From: Seiridium cupressi
Taxonomy: Eukaryota > Ascomycota > Sordariomycetes > Amphisphaeriales > Sporocadaceae
Length of the DNA: 64,000 nt
Direction: 5' to 3'
Assembly (NCBI GenBank): GCA_036674765.1
Contig: JARVKI010000127.1
Span: 37,536 to 101,535, forward strand
Shown: positions 1 to 12,000 of the stretch, piece after piece
Layout: each line of letters begins with the position of its first letter
How positions within the stretch are numbered: the stretch's first letter is position 1
Notes under the pieces: model-generated
Seen by the model: only the letters and a program-made list of their open reading frames with translations
Told to the model about the DNA's origin: nothing
The model's database searches: none
Translations under genes and position numbers: made by a program

Positions 1-596
1 TCTCCTGCACCACTAGCGAACCACTGATTCCCAGGCTCGACAGCTAGGGCTCGTACCCAGCCCAGATGCCCAGAGATGACCCTCATCAACTTCCATGGCG
101 GGTGCCAGTCGGGTCTGACCTGATGTGTAGCTTGAGCGCGTGCGACGCTCAACTGGCTCGAAGGCTCGTCTCTAGACCGTGTCGTCGAGGTGAACGGCTG
201 TTTGGTTCTCTGTACCAGTGCGGTCGATGCACCGGCTGCTTGTGATGACGGCATCGACTTCTCGGCAATCCCCTCAATCAGCTTCTGCGTTCTCTGTTCC
301 TCTGGTGCTGGGGCCCCATCGGCGGCTGGGCCTTTGCCCTTCTTCTTCTTCCGCGCGCTCAGAGCATTGGCTTGCTTTGCCGCCAGCGCGGCAGGAAGCT
401 CTTTCACGTCTGCATATTCTGCGTGCAGTCGGACAGACAACGCCTCTTTAGAAGGAGGCTCAATTGACGACCCCTTCTCTAGTTCGCTCTCAGTGCCTAG
501 CTTTTGCCGCTTCCTTGCTGCGACGGTCTCGGTATCTGCAAAAAGTGTCTTGGATTTCTTCGCATTGCTGAGAGCCAGCGATTCGAGGTCCGGCAT
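1..596 (-). CDS. prp46: Pre-mRNA-splicing factor Prp46/PRL1 (PLRG1), N-terminal part, cut by window edge
   Basis: WD40 protein of the Prp19-associated (NTC) part of the spliceosome, acting in the nucleus at spliceosome activation. The frame opens with ATG at 596-594 and stays open to base 1, giving about 198 residues with no intron. The first part is low-complexity and lysine-rich (a run of K after residues SAR near residue 73), as in fungal Prp46. Near the left edge comes the family's hallmark entry into the beta-propeller: [18 protein letters not shown] followed by [15 protein letters not shown], the first WD repeat. The remaining WD repeats and the stop lie outside the window. The gene is divergent from nas6, with 612 bp between start codons. 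The match to the family is strong; only completeness cannot be judged. Confidence 0.9.
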   Translation of the reverse strand, partial: MPDLESLALSNAKKSKTLFADTETVAARKRQKLGTESELEKGSSIEPPSKEALSVRLHAEYADVKELPAALAAKQANALSARKKKKGKGPAADGAPAPEEQRTQKLIEGIAEKSMPSSQAAGASTALVQRTKQPFTSTTRSRDEPSSQLSVARAQATHQVRPDWHPPWKLMRVISGHLGWVRALAVEPGNQWFASGAG

Positions 597-1208
597 CTTG
601 CAATGCGCGCTCGGATTCACGCGTCGCCAAGTGTGCCTTCCTGTAGGCCTGACCTGAGCTGACAATACTGAGCGGGTTGGCTGGGCGGGTACTAGGTTTC
701 GGCGCTTCTGCGACGTGCTTCTCGGAGAAGAAGATGGATGTTGGGATATTCGGGCGAGTGTTGGAAAGTTGACGCTGTCGGAGCTAAAGTCGCCCCAGCT
801 TTCTGAGCTGCCTCAAGTTTCAGTTATCAGGCCGTCGAGGCACACTAACACCCCGCTATATGCATATCCTCAGGCTGCTCCTGCCGGGCAATTGGGACTT
901 CGTCATCCACCCCTGGCGGCAAACAGTATAATTGTCAATCAACTCGTCCGTCAATAGGGTACTGGTGTGTAAAGCTCCCTTGAAAAAAATCTTTATTTGA
1001 GTACGAAACTCCCGAAACGCTGAAATTTCTCTGTACTCTTGGTATATTGTGCGACTGTCTGTTTGCCGCTTTCTTGGCGAGGGTCTTCTCAGAGTGCGGT
1101 ACTCAGCACCTTGTAAGCCAGTCAGCCCATAACCTCCTCAGAGTTGCTTTCTCCTCCATTCTTTCTGCCAGAAAAGGTAGACATTCACTGACTAGCAAAC
1201 ACCAGAAA
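597..1208. promoter_or_regulatory. Divergent intergenic region between prp46 and nas6
   Basis: 612 bp between two start codons pointing away from each other, so it must carry both promoters. I see an A-run near 981-988 and a pyrimidine-rich stretch before the nas6 start, but no TATA box or proteasome-type PACE element that I can defend. No coding frame with codon-like structure was recognised. Confidence 0.5.
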
Positions 1209-2335
1209 ATGGATCCAGATCAGTCAAAGTTCGCCATACATGCAGCGGCTCGGGAGGGGAAGGGTACGTCGAATTGATGCAGGGCCGCACCCTGGGGGAT
1301 TCACGCTGACCAAGTCATTATCTCGTGCAGTCACTGTAGTTGAATCACTCCTGAATGTGAGGTCCTTTTTATACGATGACATACGGGCTTCGTCGCTGAC
1401 CAGACTCCAGGCGGATGCAAAGCTGGCACGCCGAAAGGATGACGATGGTCGACTCCCCATCCACTGGGCCGCGTCGTCGAACCAGCCCGAGATCGTTCAA
1501 CTACTAGCACAGCAGAAGCAGTTTGATCCAGATGTTGAGGTGAGTTGGAGAGCAGGCCTTATGACGCTGTTCCAAATAGAGTCTTGCGTGTTGCGCATGC
1601 TAATAGCAAGCCAGGATGACAGCGGCTGGACACCTCTGATGATTGCAGCGAGTGTCAAAGATGGGGAAAAGTTGGTAGGCATGCTTCTAGGATGGGGCGC
1701 AGATGTTAACCAGACAAGTAATCACCAAGAGATGCGTCCGTGATATTGGAGAGATCCTTGGCTAATCTCATACGCAGACAACAATGGACAGGTGAGGTGG
1801 GCGCGCTGCTGTCGTCCCATGCCTAGTAACTTACCGCCTTCCAGACCGCCCTTCACTTCGTTGCTTCAAAGAACAACCTGGAGATAGCCCGTCTATTTTT
1901 CGACAACAAGCCACCGGCCTCGGCCAGAATCCGAGATAAACGTGGCCAATATGCCTTGCATCGAGCCGCCGCCGTGGGATCCGTGCCCATGATCAATCTG
2001 CTCATCAAGAACAAGAGCCCATTGAACGCCACGGACAGCGCAGGCTACACGGCCTTGCATCATGCTATAGCGGAGGGACATGGTGAGTCATAAGACACGC
2101 CAATGGGATGCCTCTAAATCTATGCTAATCTTTCGCTAGGGGCTGCCGCTGTAGTGCTGATTAAAGCCGGGGCTGAGACAGATAAGAAGGACTCGGACGG
2201 TTTTTTGGCAATAGACCTGGCCCCTGACAAGGAGGTAAGCTTCCTTTCGCCGGCGTGTCACTTCAATCTTAATATTCTTGACAGGTGCGCAAGTACGTTC
2301 AGCGGGAGGCGGAGAACGAGGGGATTGACTTGTAG
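1209..2335 (+). CDS. nas6: 26S proteasome assembly chaperone Nas6 / gankyrin (PSMD10), ankyrin repeats
   Basis: Chaperone that binds the Rpt3 ATPase while the proteasome base is assembled. Eight exons: 1209-1263, 1331-1356, 1411-1539, 1615-1717, 1778-1791, 1845-2082, 2140-2234 and 2285-2335, 236 residues, close to gankyrin's 226. Ankyrin repeats run through the protein; clear units are DGRLPIHWAASSNQPEIVQLL, SGWTPLMIAAS...LLGWGADVN, GQTALHFVASKNNLEIARL, GQYALHRAAAVGSVPMINLL, and AGYTALHHAIAEGH. All junctions keep frame and restore repeat consensus. Two exons are very small (26 and 14 nt). Intron 2 (1357-1410, 54 nt) has no stop and is a multiple of three, so its removal rests on the donor GTGAGG and on the ankyrin spacing rather than on frame. 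Start chosen as the ATG before DPDQSKFAIHAAAREG, which matches the usual N-terminus. The 3' end faces the golgin gene 108 bp away. Confidence 0.9.
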
Positions 2336-2443
2336 GATTTGATATTCTATATTAGGCGGGTATCTATGGTCCATGTGTAGAGAACATCGGGCCAGGATCA
2401 CAATGTGCCAAAAGCACAACGCGAGTCTAAAACATGATCGAGC

Positions 2444-5062
2444 TCACTTGTGCGTGCGCTCAACCAAGTCTCTGTACATGGTCTTCACGTCGTCGACGTC
2501 GGCCCGTAGTTCCTCTACCAGCTCACTCTTCTCCCCGAGCATCTCCAACGTGGTCTGGTATCTATCGTTGAGTTCTGCCACCTCTTTCTCCAGGGCTTCG
2601 ACCTTTGTATTTGCCGATTTGCCTATCTCCACCTCCTTCATCAACGTTACTATCTCGCCCCGGGCCTCATCCCGCTGGCTCGTGATTCTTGCCAATTCCT
2701 CCTTGGCAGCAACCTTTTCACTCTCCAAGCGACGAATGCCAGCACTCATTCTCTCAACCAGCTGGACTGACGGGCCGGCAGCAATAGTTGACACGGAGAC
2801 CATGTCCTGGAGAACGTTGTGGGGTGAAGCTGGAGTTTCCGTGCTGTCAAAAGCGTCCTCCTTGTCCAGCGGATGAGTCGGGGAAGTGATCTGCTCTAGG
2901 CCACCAAGTATCGAGGGTGGTGTGCCTCCGGATTGTGCCGATGGTATGGAGAATATTGATGGGCGTGGCTGCTGAGAAGGCCGCCGCGCCGACAATGGCC
3001 TCTCGCTCGAACTGGGGTCCCCATTACTGGAGGGCGCTGATGCCTTGCGAAGCTTCGTCGGAAAGCTCTGCAGGCCAAGGAAATCGCTGCTGTACGTCCG
3101 TTGTGGCGCAGACAACAAAGGCGACGCTGGCCGGCTATTGTTCTGAAAGGCAACTTCGTCAATCCACGGTCGGCGTTCCACCCCTGGTCTGTCCATAGAG
3201 TCTTGTCTCACGAGCGATCGTTGCTTTTCCATGTCGGCTTTGGTCTCAGCGAGCGCTTTTTCAGCCTCCTCGGCACGTTTCCGGAAGAGCTCTAGTTGAG
3301 CTTGGTGATCTGAGAGATCTCGCTGCACACTAGGTAGTTGGGTCTTGGCTTCTTCCAATTCTTCCTCCTGACGCTTCACACGTGCGGCCTGCGATCACTT
3401 AGTTTTCAACGCCGGGTGGCATCTGGTATATGGGAAACTTACAGATTCTCGTGCCTTTCTTCTCATCTCAGACTCCCGTCGCAGTGCCTCATCCCTTTCT
3501 TTTTCTAAGCTCGCGGTTCTCGCAAGCAACGAAGCCTCCATTCCTTGCCAGTTCTCACTCGCTATGGAATACTGTGTCTGCAGAGTCTCGATCTGCCGCA
3601 ATAGTTTGGCCTGAGCATCACCTACGGCACCGGACGACGCTTCCTCGGCAGTAGCTCGAAGTGCTTCCAGCTTGCTCTCCAATATCTGCACCTCGCCCTT
3701 CAACTCTAATTCGACAGCTCTTGTGCGCTCTGCGGCTCTCTCGGCCTTTTCGCGTAGCTCATTGGTCGTGATCTTTGCTTTGTCTGCAGCGAGGCTCTTC
3801 TCTACTTGCATGGCAGCAATGGTGTCCTCCAGCTCCTTCACCTTGCGTTGGTTGTCCTCTCTAGCCTGGTCATTAACTTTAGCTGCCATTGTCCTAGCCC
3901 GGTCAGACTCCTCTCGAAGTTGTGCCTTCAGGTCAGATATCGTTGCATCCTTGGAAGAGATGGTGGTCCTGGAGCGATCCAGGTCTCTCTTGAGTTGAGT
4001 AACGGTCTTTTGCAACTCATCGCTCGCCTTCCTGTGGTCATCTATACCGCGCGCGGCGTCGCGCAAGTTCACCAACTCGATCTCAGCCTTCTGGCGCCAG
4101 ATCTTTTGCTCGTTTGAGTCCTTCTCGTCAGCGGTGATTTGAGTCCTAAGTTTCTTGATGACGGCGCGTAGTTTCTGTTCGTTGCCAGCAAGCTTGTTTC
4201 CTTCCTCCATCAGCTGTGCAACCTGCAAGTCTTTTTCGGCCACCTTCTTCTCCAGGCTGCCGGCTGCGGCGGCGGAAACATCTTTCCTGGCAGCCTCGCT
4301 CGCCTCGCGAGCTAGGTATTGGAGTTTGGCCTGTAGGGCATCAACTTGTTCCACCTGACTATGTAATTCCTCTTGGTGCTGAACTTGCGTTTCCTCCAGT
4401 GTCTTCTCAAGCTCTGCGATTCGTTTCTCGTAAAGGTCTAGCGAGGACACAATCTTTTCGCTAGTTGAAAGGGATACCGGTACCGTCTCCTCTTTCGTGG
4501 ATGGCGGTCCTGTAATCACTAGTGCTGGTTCTGGTGTATATGGTCGATCCTCCTGTGTACTCGGGCGTGCAGAATCTCCCAGCTGTAACCCTCCGTTTAC
4601 TGCTGAAGGTATATCCTGCACCTGTCTCTCCCCACCGTTCCCCACTATCTCGGTTGCGGCACTAGGTTGCTCATCCTTGGAGAGACTCGTCCGGGGAGAG
4701 GGGGCGGCGGCGGAAGCGGGAGAATCTGCCCTTGCAAGATCAGAGCTGGGTCTGGGACTTCGGTTCGCTGACGACAGCTCGGTCGACTGCCGGGCCGGTG
4801 AGGCTTCAGACCGCGGGGCACCAGCGCTTGCAGCATTCCTGGCTGCAACGGCTCGTGCCAGCCTTTCCTGTAGTCTGTCGCCGGCGGTTTTGCCCGATGT
4901 CGAGGCTGATCTTGAGACAGAAGCAGCAGAGGCAGGGCGCGAGGGCGGCTGCCTGGGCGCTGGCTCCTCCTCGGCTAGGATGTTATCCAATCTTGCTTCG
5001 ACGCCAGCAACGGCCTGCGAAAGAAGGGAACCCCATCTCGAACCCTTAGACGGCGCGGACAT
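2444..5062 (-). CDS. sgm1: Golgin of the Sgm1/TMF1 family (TATA element modulatory factor-like)
   Basis: Coiled-coil tether at the Golgi; the family (yeast Sgm1, animal TMF/ARA160) binds Rab6/Ypt6 through its C-terminal region. Two exons, 5062-3443 and 3388-2444, joined by a 54-nt intron (GTAAGT...CGCAG), give 854 residues. N-terminus MSAPSKGSRWGSLLSQAV is the conserved amphipathic start with W and SLL; residues about 35-200 are Ser/Pro/Ala-rich and disordered. A coiled coil begins at SSLDLYEKRIAELEKTLEE (about 205), the TMF DNA-binding-like segment, and runs to about 570; a second disordered stretch follows, and the last 110 residues are another coiled coil ending in DVKTMYRDLVER, the conserved TMF C-terminal domain. 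The molecule as a whole is long, acidic and without membrane segment. Family assignment is firm; Rab binding is inferred. Confidence 0.88.
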
Positions 5063-6820
5063 ATCGATCCTTCACGATCAAGTGTTGTAGGCAGGCTCGT
5101 TGGTCCTATCGGTACATTGCATTGTAGGAGTGGACAGCTCAGCACTTGTGCAATCGCAATCTGCAGTTGTCGCTTCTGGGCTGTCGTCGTTGTAAGCTAT
5201 GACGATTTGTCGCAAACTCCCGGCGCACCGACTTGTAGTACGAGAGGAGCCCGGGCTGAGTGCTCGTACTATGTACGGGATAATAGATTGTGCGAAGGGG
5301 GCACGATCTAGAGAGACGAGGTGTTAGTCAGTTGGGCTAGATGTTGTTGCCTTTTTGCCTGGATATCATCTTGGGATAGCTTCCACCATCGACCTATCCA
5401 TTCAGGAGGCTCTGCGCGAGAGGAGGGAAGATGTGCATACTTGGCAATTCAAACTCCAGCGGTTGCTTTATCCAAGGCCCTTGATGATATGTGTCAGGAC
5501 CGGGGAAGCGTACGAGTAGGCCAGCGTGGATCAGGTTGAAGGGTGCATGCGCAGGCGGCAGCGTGTAGTGGACTGATCTCGAGGCAAAAGTGTAAGCTGG
5601 CACTTGAGGCTCCGTAACGCACCTTAACGACGCTCAGACTCGAGGTACCTAACGCAAAGCTACTTCGTGCTGGGATTAGAAGCCGTGCCAAGCGCGGACC
5701 TGGGCACAGACGACCTCCAGCCCCGAGCGTTCAGCACCAACAGCTCGGCACGCGGCGCCATGTACCTCCTTCGAGATGTACCTCCCTCGAGGTTGGTACA
5801 TTCATTGATCGGAGCAATCGTACAACGTACATACAAACACACCCATACACACTCATGCATACAAATATATGCTTATTATATCACAAAGACCGAATTATAG
5901 CTACACTACTTTACTATTTCCAAGCACCATCTGGCCAAATATATGAGATATACCTTGGGGCACACCCCCTTGCAGGTAGAATCCCGTGTGGGTGGCATTC
6001 CTTGGTACATACATGGCGCTCCTAGTTCTGCATACATAAATGATGCACATCTCCGGAGCTTGTTACCCACGTTACCAAGTTACCTGCATAAAAGAATGCA
6101 CGTGTATGTATGTGAATTATGTTTAAATGGTACTTCAGTCGTAGCGTGGGTTCACCTCATGCTGTCATTGTGGAGCTGCTGCAACCTTTTTCTTGCTGCA
6201 TGTACATATTTCCAGAATTCCATGGCTCCCCACGCCCACGCCCACGCTCTGCGGTACGCCGGAAGCTTCGGTGTTAGGCGGGACCTGAATGGAGTGAGCC
6301 CTGGAGTACTCCGGCTTAAACACTCTACCAAACTAGCCTGCGGACATTCAGCCAAGTTATAGAGCACGATACCAACACCGAAGACGCGCAGTCTGCCAGA
6401 CATTCCCAGCTCGCGTGGTCTTGGACTTATGCAGTTTATACTTTTACCCTGTTCCCTCTCCTCTTTCCCCCTTTGCATAGCATAGCTGCGGAACATCTAG
6501 TGTTAGTGCAGTCACGACTTGGCTTTATCCCACTCTACCACCTATCAGAACGTCCTGATTTGTCTTGCTGACAGGGCTGCGGTCATTACATACTTCTGCT
6601 TCCTATTCATATCACGGATTCCCCGGCCGCCAGGATTGGTAACCGACTCATCGATTTGAATCAAGCACTTGCATGTGAACAGAGGACAGACACATTGTAT
6701 GGCCAACCAATAAGTCCTCCTTCAACTCGGTCGCCCATATCTGACTTGTTCTAGACACGCCCATTGCTGTGGTTGTGCTCGCGACTGGCGACGTGGTAAT
6801 TTATCAATTGAGATCCAGTC
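5063..6820. other. Long divergent intergenic region, sgm1 / ceramidase
   Basis: 1758 bp without a convincing gene on either strand. It contains simple-sequence patches: a CA-rich stretch around 5834-5855, an AT-rich patch around 5865-5945, and a short CCCACG tandem near 6231-6246. Small open frames exist but lack ATG-plus-codon support. It holds the promoters of both flanking genes. Confidence 0.5.
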
Positions 6821-7961
6821 ATGTCAGGGTCCATCTTTGGGGCTCTTGCGGTGCCGTACCATGAGCCGCGAGAAGGTTTCTGGGGAGAGAAGACGGTGAC
6901 CCTGAACTTCTGCGAAGAAGACTATGTCGTCAGCTATTACTGCGCCGAGATCTGCAACGTGAGCATTTCGCCTGCGCCCCAGCTATTACCGCAACATATG
7001 CTGATGTGTGCATCCCGTAGACCCTAACAAACCTTCTCTTCATCTGGCTAGGCCTCAAAGGTATCCGGGACTGTCTGAAGTACGACCATCCTGCCATTTT
7101 CGTCGTTGCCTTTGTCGGCTACATGATCGTCGGAACGGGGTCGACGCTGTTCCATGCAACGTTGAAGTACCCGATGCAACTCGTCGACGAGCTTTCCATG
7201 ATCTACACGACCTGCCTCATGTGTTTCGCCACCTTTTCCTACGGCAGATCTCGTTCACTCTCTGTCCTGCTCGCATTTGCCCTTGCCGGTCTTTCCTGGT
7301 ACATCACAGCAAGATACTACCACACCAAGGACCCCCAATTCCACCAAGACGCTTACGCGGTTCTGACCGCTTTCGTCGTCTTTTCCAACATGTGGATCAT
7401 GGAGAGGACCGTGCGACCAGCATTGAGAGAACGGCAAGGGAAACGCTCGCCGTCTTCTCATGTTGCTCCGGCAGACGCAATCGTCAAGGACATGTGGATT
7501 ATGGTGGCTACCGGTAGGGATTGCTCGTCCGTTCCGGCCTCTTCGTCCCCGGACTAACCAAGGTCTCAACCAGGTCTTACAATTTTCCTAGGTGGTTTCT
7601 TTATCTGGAACCTGGACAACGTCTACTGTGATACGATTCGTAGATGGAGACACAGTATGGGACTCCCATGGGCTGTCATCCTGGAGGGCCATGCCTGGTG
7701 GCATTTGATGACAGGAATAGGGGGTAAGACAATCTTCCATTACTCGGTGTCTCCGCTCGGGACCCTGGACGTACGAATGTACCCGAAGCTAACACCAACT
7801 GCTTAGCATATTACTATATCACTTGGAGAATCTGGATACATCGTTGCCTGGATGGCGACGAAGACAGGTACCGACTTAGCTGGTCGTCTGTCTTCGCGAT
7901 GCCCGACGTTGTCGCGGCAGAAGATGTGGCTAGTGTCGAAAACGGCAAGAAGACTGTTTGA
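6821..7961 (+). CDS. Alkaline ceramidase (YPC1/YDC1/ACER family)
   Basis: Multi-pass ER membrane amidase that splits (phyto/dihydro)ceramide into sphingoid base and fatty acid. Exons 6821-6958, 7021-7513, 7574-7723 and 7807-7961, 311 residues. Conserved features: the N-terminal EGFWGEKTVTLNFCEEDY block; YYCAEICNTLTNLLF across the first splice junction; GTGSTLFHATL (about residues 86-96), whose His is a proposed zinc ligand; and GHAWWHLMTGIGAYYY near the C-terminus, supplying the other two zinc ligands (HxxxH). About seven hydrophobic segments. Start ATG is followed at once by the family motif, so it is secure. All three introns are short and two are phase 1. I cannot tell YPC1-type (phytoceramide) from YDC1-type (dihydroceramide) preference by eye. 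Confidence 0.93.
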
Positions 7962-9070
7962 GATGATAGAAATGACTAAGTGAGCTGTTGTAGGGTGGGG
8001 GAGGCAAGAAGTTGAGACTCGGAGGAGAGCCGTGGGCGCCCGAACGCTGTCACCACTCCGGCTGACTACAACGTTCTGAATGCAGAGTCAGGAGTTGCCC
8101 CATTATACAGCTACCGAGCCATGGTCGTAAATGATTGGTAGTTGACTTGCCATGTAGAAGACATCGGAAACTCCATGCAAGTGATAACAACTGCGGAGGT
8201 GTTAGCAGCATACACAGAAGCATGTCGCTGGAGCGATGCCTGACATTATCGTATCCTGCTTCCTACCGTTTCAACTTGACCCATTTCTACCTCTGTAGCA
8301 GATCGTCTTAACGTAATCTTCAGTAGACTTCGGATGTCTTACGTCGCTAGATGTCAATGATCATTTTTGAGATAGTAACGTATCTAGCACCCAATTGGAG
8401 GGAATGGATGCTAAGCTGGTTCCTTCGCGCAGGGCTCCGAGACAGCGCTATACAGATGTACATACAATTGGCAAATAAATTCACAACGGAGAGGCGGCAG
8501 ACTGCAATATTGATGCCAGCAGCACCATGAATGTCTTGCGAACGACGGTCGAGCCGAACAATGGATGGGCCGAAGTTGCGGTTGCCAAACGTACTTCGAG
8601 GGTGGGCTAATAAGATGACGGTGTCTATCCATACTTCTCCAATTGAGCCATGTGCGTAGCGGGGCTTAGGTATGCTACTGTGCGAGCATATGCAATATCT
8701 CGCCCAGGGGGGGGACGCCATTGGAGCCGACCAGCTTGAATTCGGCTTGAATTGGTCTTGGGCAGGGCCCACCATTACCTCACGCCCGCTGCACCTTCCA
8801 GCCTCAGGTTAAGCAATAAGTCAGTCTGCCCATTTCTATTTCACCCCTTAGATGCTGGATAACGAACAGCACCTGCGCACTTCGCCCTGCAGTCAACTCG
8901 GCAATTCACGGAGTGGCATGACGTTTCTTTTGAATCTCAAACTTACACGGAGTAGCTCGGTCGCGCTGGCCTTATCCTGCGAGAGCTTCAGGGGCCCGAC
9001 ATCCAACACTTCCGCGACCTTCTAGACCGACCCGTCACCCGTCGCCCCAGCCAGAGCCAGAGCCAGAGCC
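7962..9070. other. Intergenic region, ceramidase to SLA1
   Basis: 1109 bp holding the ceramidase 3' UTR and the SLA1 promoter. The only structure seen is a tandem hexamer (CAGAGC, about three copies) at 9052-9070 directly before the SLA1 ATG. Small antisense frames near 8347-8775 do not look coding. Confidence 0.5.
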
Positions 9071-12000
9071 ATGGGGTTCCTCGGCATCTACAAGGCCGTA
9101 TACGACTATGAGCCCCAGAGTGAGGGGGAGCTCGCGATCACCGAAGGCGACATCCTCTATTTGTTGGAGAAGGATGGCGATGACGACTGGTGGAAGGCCA
9201 AGAAGAAGGCAAACGCCGACGACGAGGACGAGCCCGTCGGTCTGATACCCAATAACTACGTCGAAGAGGTAGGCACAAGAATACAGGAAATCCCCTGCCT
9301 GCTTAGATGCAAATACTCAACGCGCTGCAGGCCCCTGTGATCAGTCAAGCTCGCGCACTCTACGACTACACCCGTCAAACCGACGAAGAGATCTCCTTTT
9401 CCGAAGATGCCAAGCTACAAATCTTTGACAACTCCGATCCCGACTGGATTCTCGTGGGCGCTGATGGCGACTTTGGCTTTGCCCCGGCGAACTATATCGA
9501 GATGGCCGATGGCGCCGAAGAAGCGGATCCTGACCCCGAGCCAGAACATGTGCCAGCAGCTCCGCCATTGCCGCCTTCTCTTCCGGTGCGCCCGCCCATG
9601 CCCGAGGAGCCCGAGGAGCCACAAAGTCCGCCTCTGCCCGTGCGCCGGCCGTCGAGTGCTGCTGGGACGAGCCCAGCCATTGCCACGCCTGCTGCCGCCC
9701 TGGCCGGGGTCATGCAAGGCAGAACTTCAACCAGAGCTGCCACTCCACCCCCTATCGCGGTACCTCCGCGTCGGCAGTACCTGTCGGAGGAATCTGAGGA
9801 TGAACCGAGCCCAGCTCTACCGGTTCGTCCGCGCTCCAAGTCAGCCGTGTCCAATGATCAATCACTGGCATCGCCTCCGCCTCAAAGAACTAGTAGTCGG
9901 AGGCAGAGGGAATTCGACGACGAGGTACCCGAAGGCTCGCACGGTCGGATCGCGCCTGGCGGCTTCCACATGTACAACATCAACGAGATGGTTTCTGTCA
10001 TGGGGAAGAAGAAAAAGATGCCAACCACGTTGGGCGTAAATTTGAAGACGGGCCTTATATTGATTGCGCCCGAGCGAGCTACAGACGGGCCTACGCAGGA
10101 GTGGTCGGCCGACAAGATGACGCATTATTCACGAGAAGGCAAGCATGTGTTCCTGGAGCTGGTTCGTCCGAGCAGAAGCATCGACTTCCACGCCGGTGCC
10201 AAGGACACGGCAGCCGAGATCGTGAGCGCCTTGGGCGAATTGTCGGGGGCTATCCGGGCTGAAGGTCTCCGAGAGGTCATTCTGGCCGGGACCGGTCACG
10301 GCGGACAGAAGAAGGGAGTTATCCTCTACGACTTTATGGCGCAGGGGGAAGACGAGGTCACTGTGGCTATAGGCGACGAAGTAATCGTCGTAGATGACAG
10401 CAAGAGTGAGGAATGGTGGCAGGTCCGGAGATTGAAGAACGGCAAAGAGGGTGTAGTCCCCAGCAGTTACATCGAGATCACCGAGACCCTTCCGTCGCCG
10501 ATAACATCATCAACGTCAGGAATCAACGCAGGGCGATCAACCGTGGCACAGAACCGCATGGAAGAAGAGCGCTTGACGCGGGAGGCCATCAAGAGGGACC
10601 AAAAAGCAGCAGAGGTAGGACCTGGGATGCGTTTGCCCGACAGAAAAAGTAGTTTGTCAGCTGTGGACAGTAGTAACCATTCTGGTCAGCAGCGAAGCAA
10701 GCGCGAAAACGGTCGAGCCGAAGCAAGCGGCAGCAAGTCGTCCTCCAAGTCGAGTAGGTTTTGTCCCTTTCCTAAGCATTGAATGTAAAATGTCTTGCTC
10801 ACTTCCTACTAGAACCCGATCCGTTGAAAGTGCGAATATGGACGGACCGGAGCAAGTCGTTCAGCGTCGAGGCCCAATTTCTTGGCGTGAAAGATGGGAA
10901 GATCAATCTCCACAAGGTGAATGGCGTCAAAATTGCAGTTCCGGTGGCCAAAATGTCTGTGAAGGATCTTGAGTACGTGGAACTAATCACTGGTATCTCA
11001 CTGGACGAGGACAAGCCCTTGTCGGACATCAAGCGGGCCCAGTCGTCAAGGAATCAACCAAAGCAGGACACTTCTAAAGTCGGCGCGTCAGTTGAGCCAC
11101 CGAAAGCTGAGTACGATTGGTTCCAATTCTTCTTGTCGTGCGAGGTTGCAGTCGGACTGTGCGAAAGGTACGCTCAGTCCTTTGCAAAAGATTCTATGGA
11201 CGAGACTGTACTCCCTGACGTAGATGCCAGCGTTCTTCGAAATCTTGGCCTACGCGAAGGAGATATAATCAAGGTCATGCGCTACCTGGATAAGAAATAT
11301 GGACGGGATGGAAAGAAGCGCAACGTCAGCTTTGCCGGCGATGAAGATGGCGAGGGCGCCCAAGGAGGGCTTTTCTCGGGTCCTGGGGGAACTCTACGAA
11401 ACAACACACGGAAAGGACGGCCAGCTCCTGCCGTCGAGACTAACAACACAGTTGATCCCAAAGCATTTTCTCTATCAAAGGATGCGAGTGCGGATAGTTC
11501 TTCGGCATCTTCACCGGCTACAGCCCGGCCCAGGCAGGCCGACAAGAGCACGGCTGGAGGTTTTGACGATGATGCCTGGAGTGTCAAACCTTCGAAGCAG
11601 CCAGAGCCACAGGCCAAGCCTACGCCGGCGCCAGTCGCTGCGCCCGAGCCCAAGCCAGCTGCCCAGGAGCCTCCGCCCACGCAAGCAATGCTGGATCTTT
11701 CGTTGCTCTCGAAGCCCTTGGAGCCCGAGAAGGTACAACCCACGCCGCCGCCCCAACCCCAGGTCGTTCAACTGCCACCGCAGCCAATTCAACCACAACA
11801 AACGGCTGCCGTTCAATCGCAGCAGGGCGCCTCACCGGCCTTTTTCACCGGTCTGGCTCAGCAGCAAACGGGCATGGCACCAATGCCGACTGGACAGCCA
11901 TTGGGTCTAGGACTTGGTGGTAGTCGCCAGAGACCTCTAGCCCCTCAGATGACCCAAGGCCAACCTGGACTGGTACCGCCTCCGCCCATGCGACCCCTTT

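Noticed and set aside
190..657. A 155-residue plus-strand frame at the left end
   Set aside because: Complement of the prp46 coding sequence, which is the frame with family similarity ([18 protein letters not shown]).
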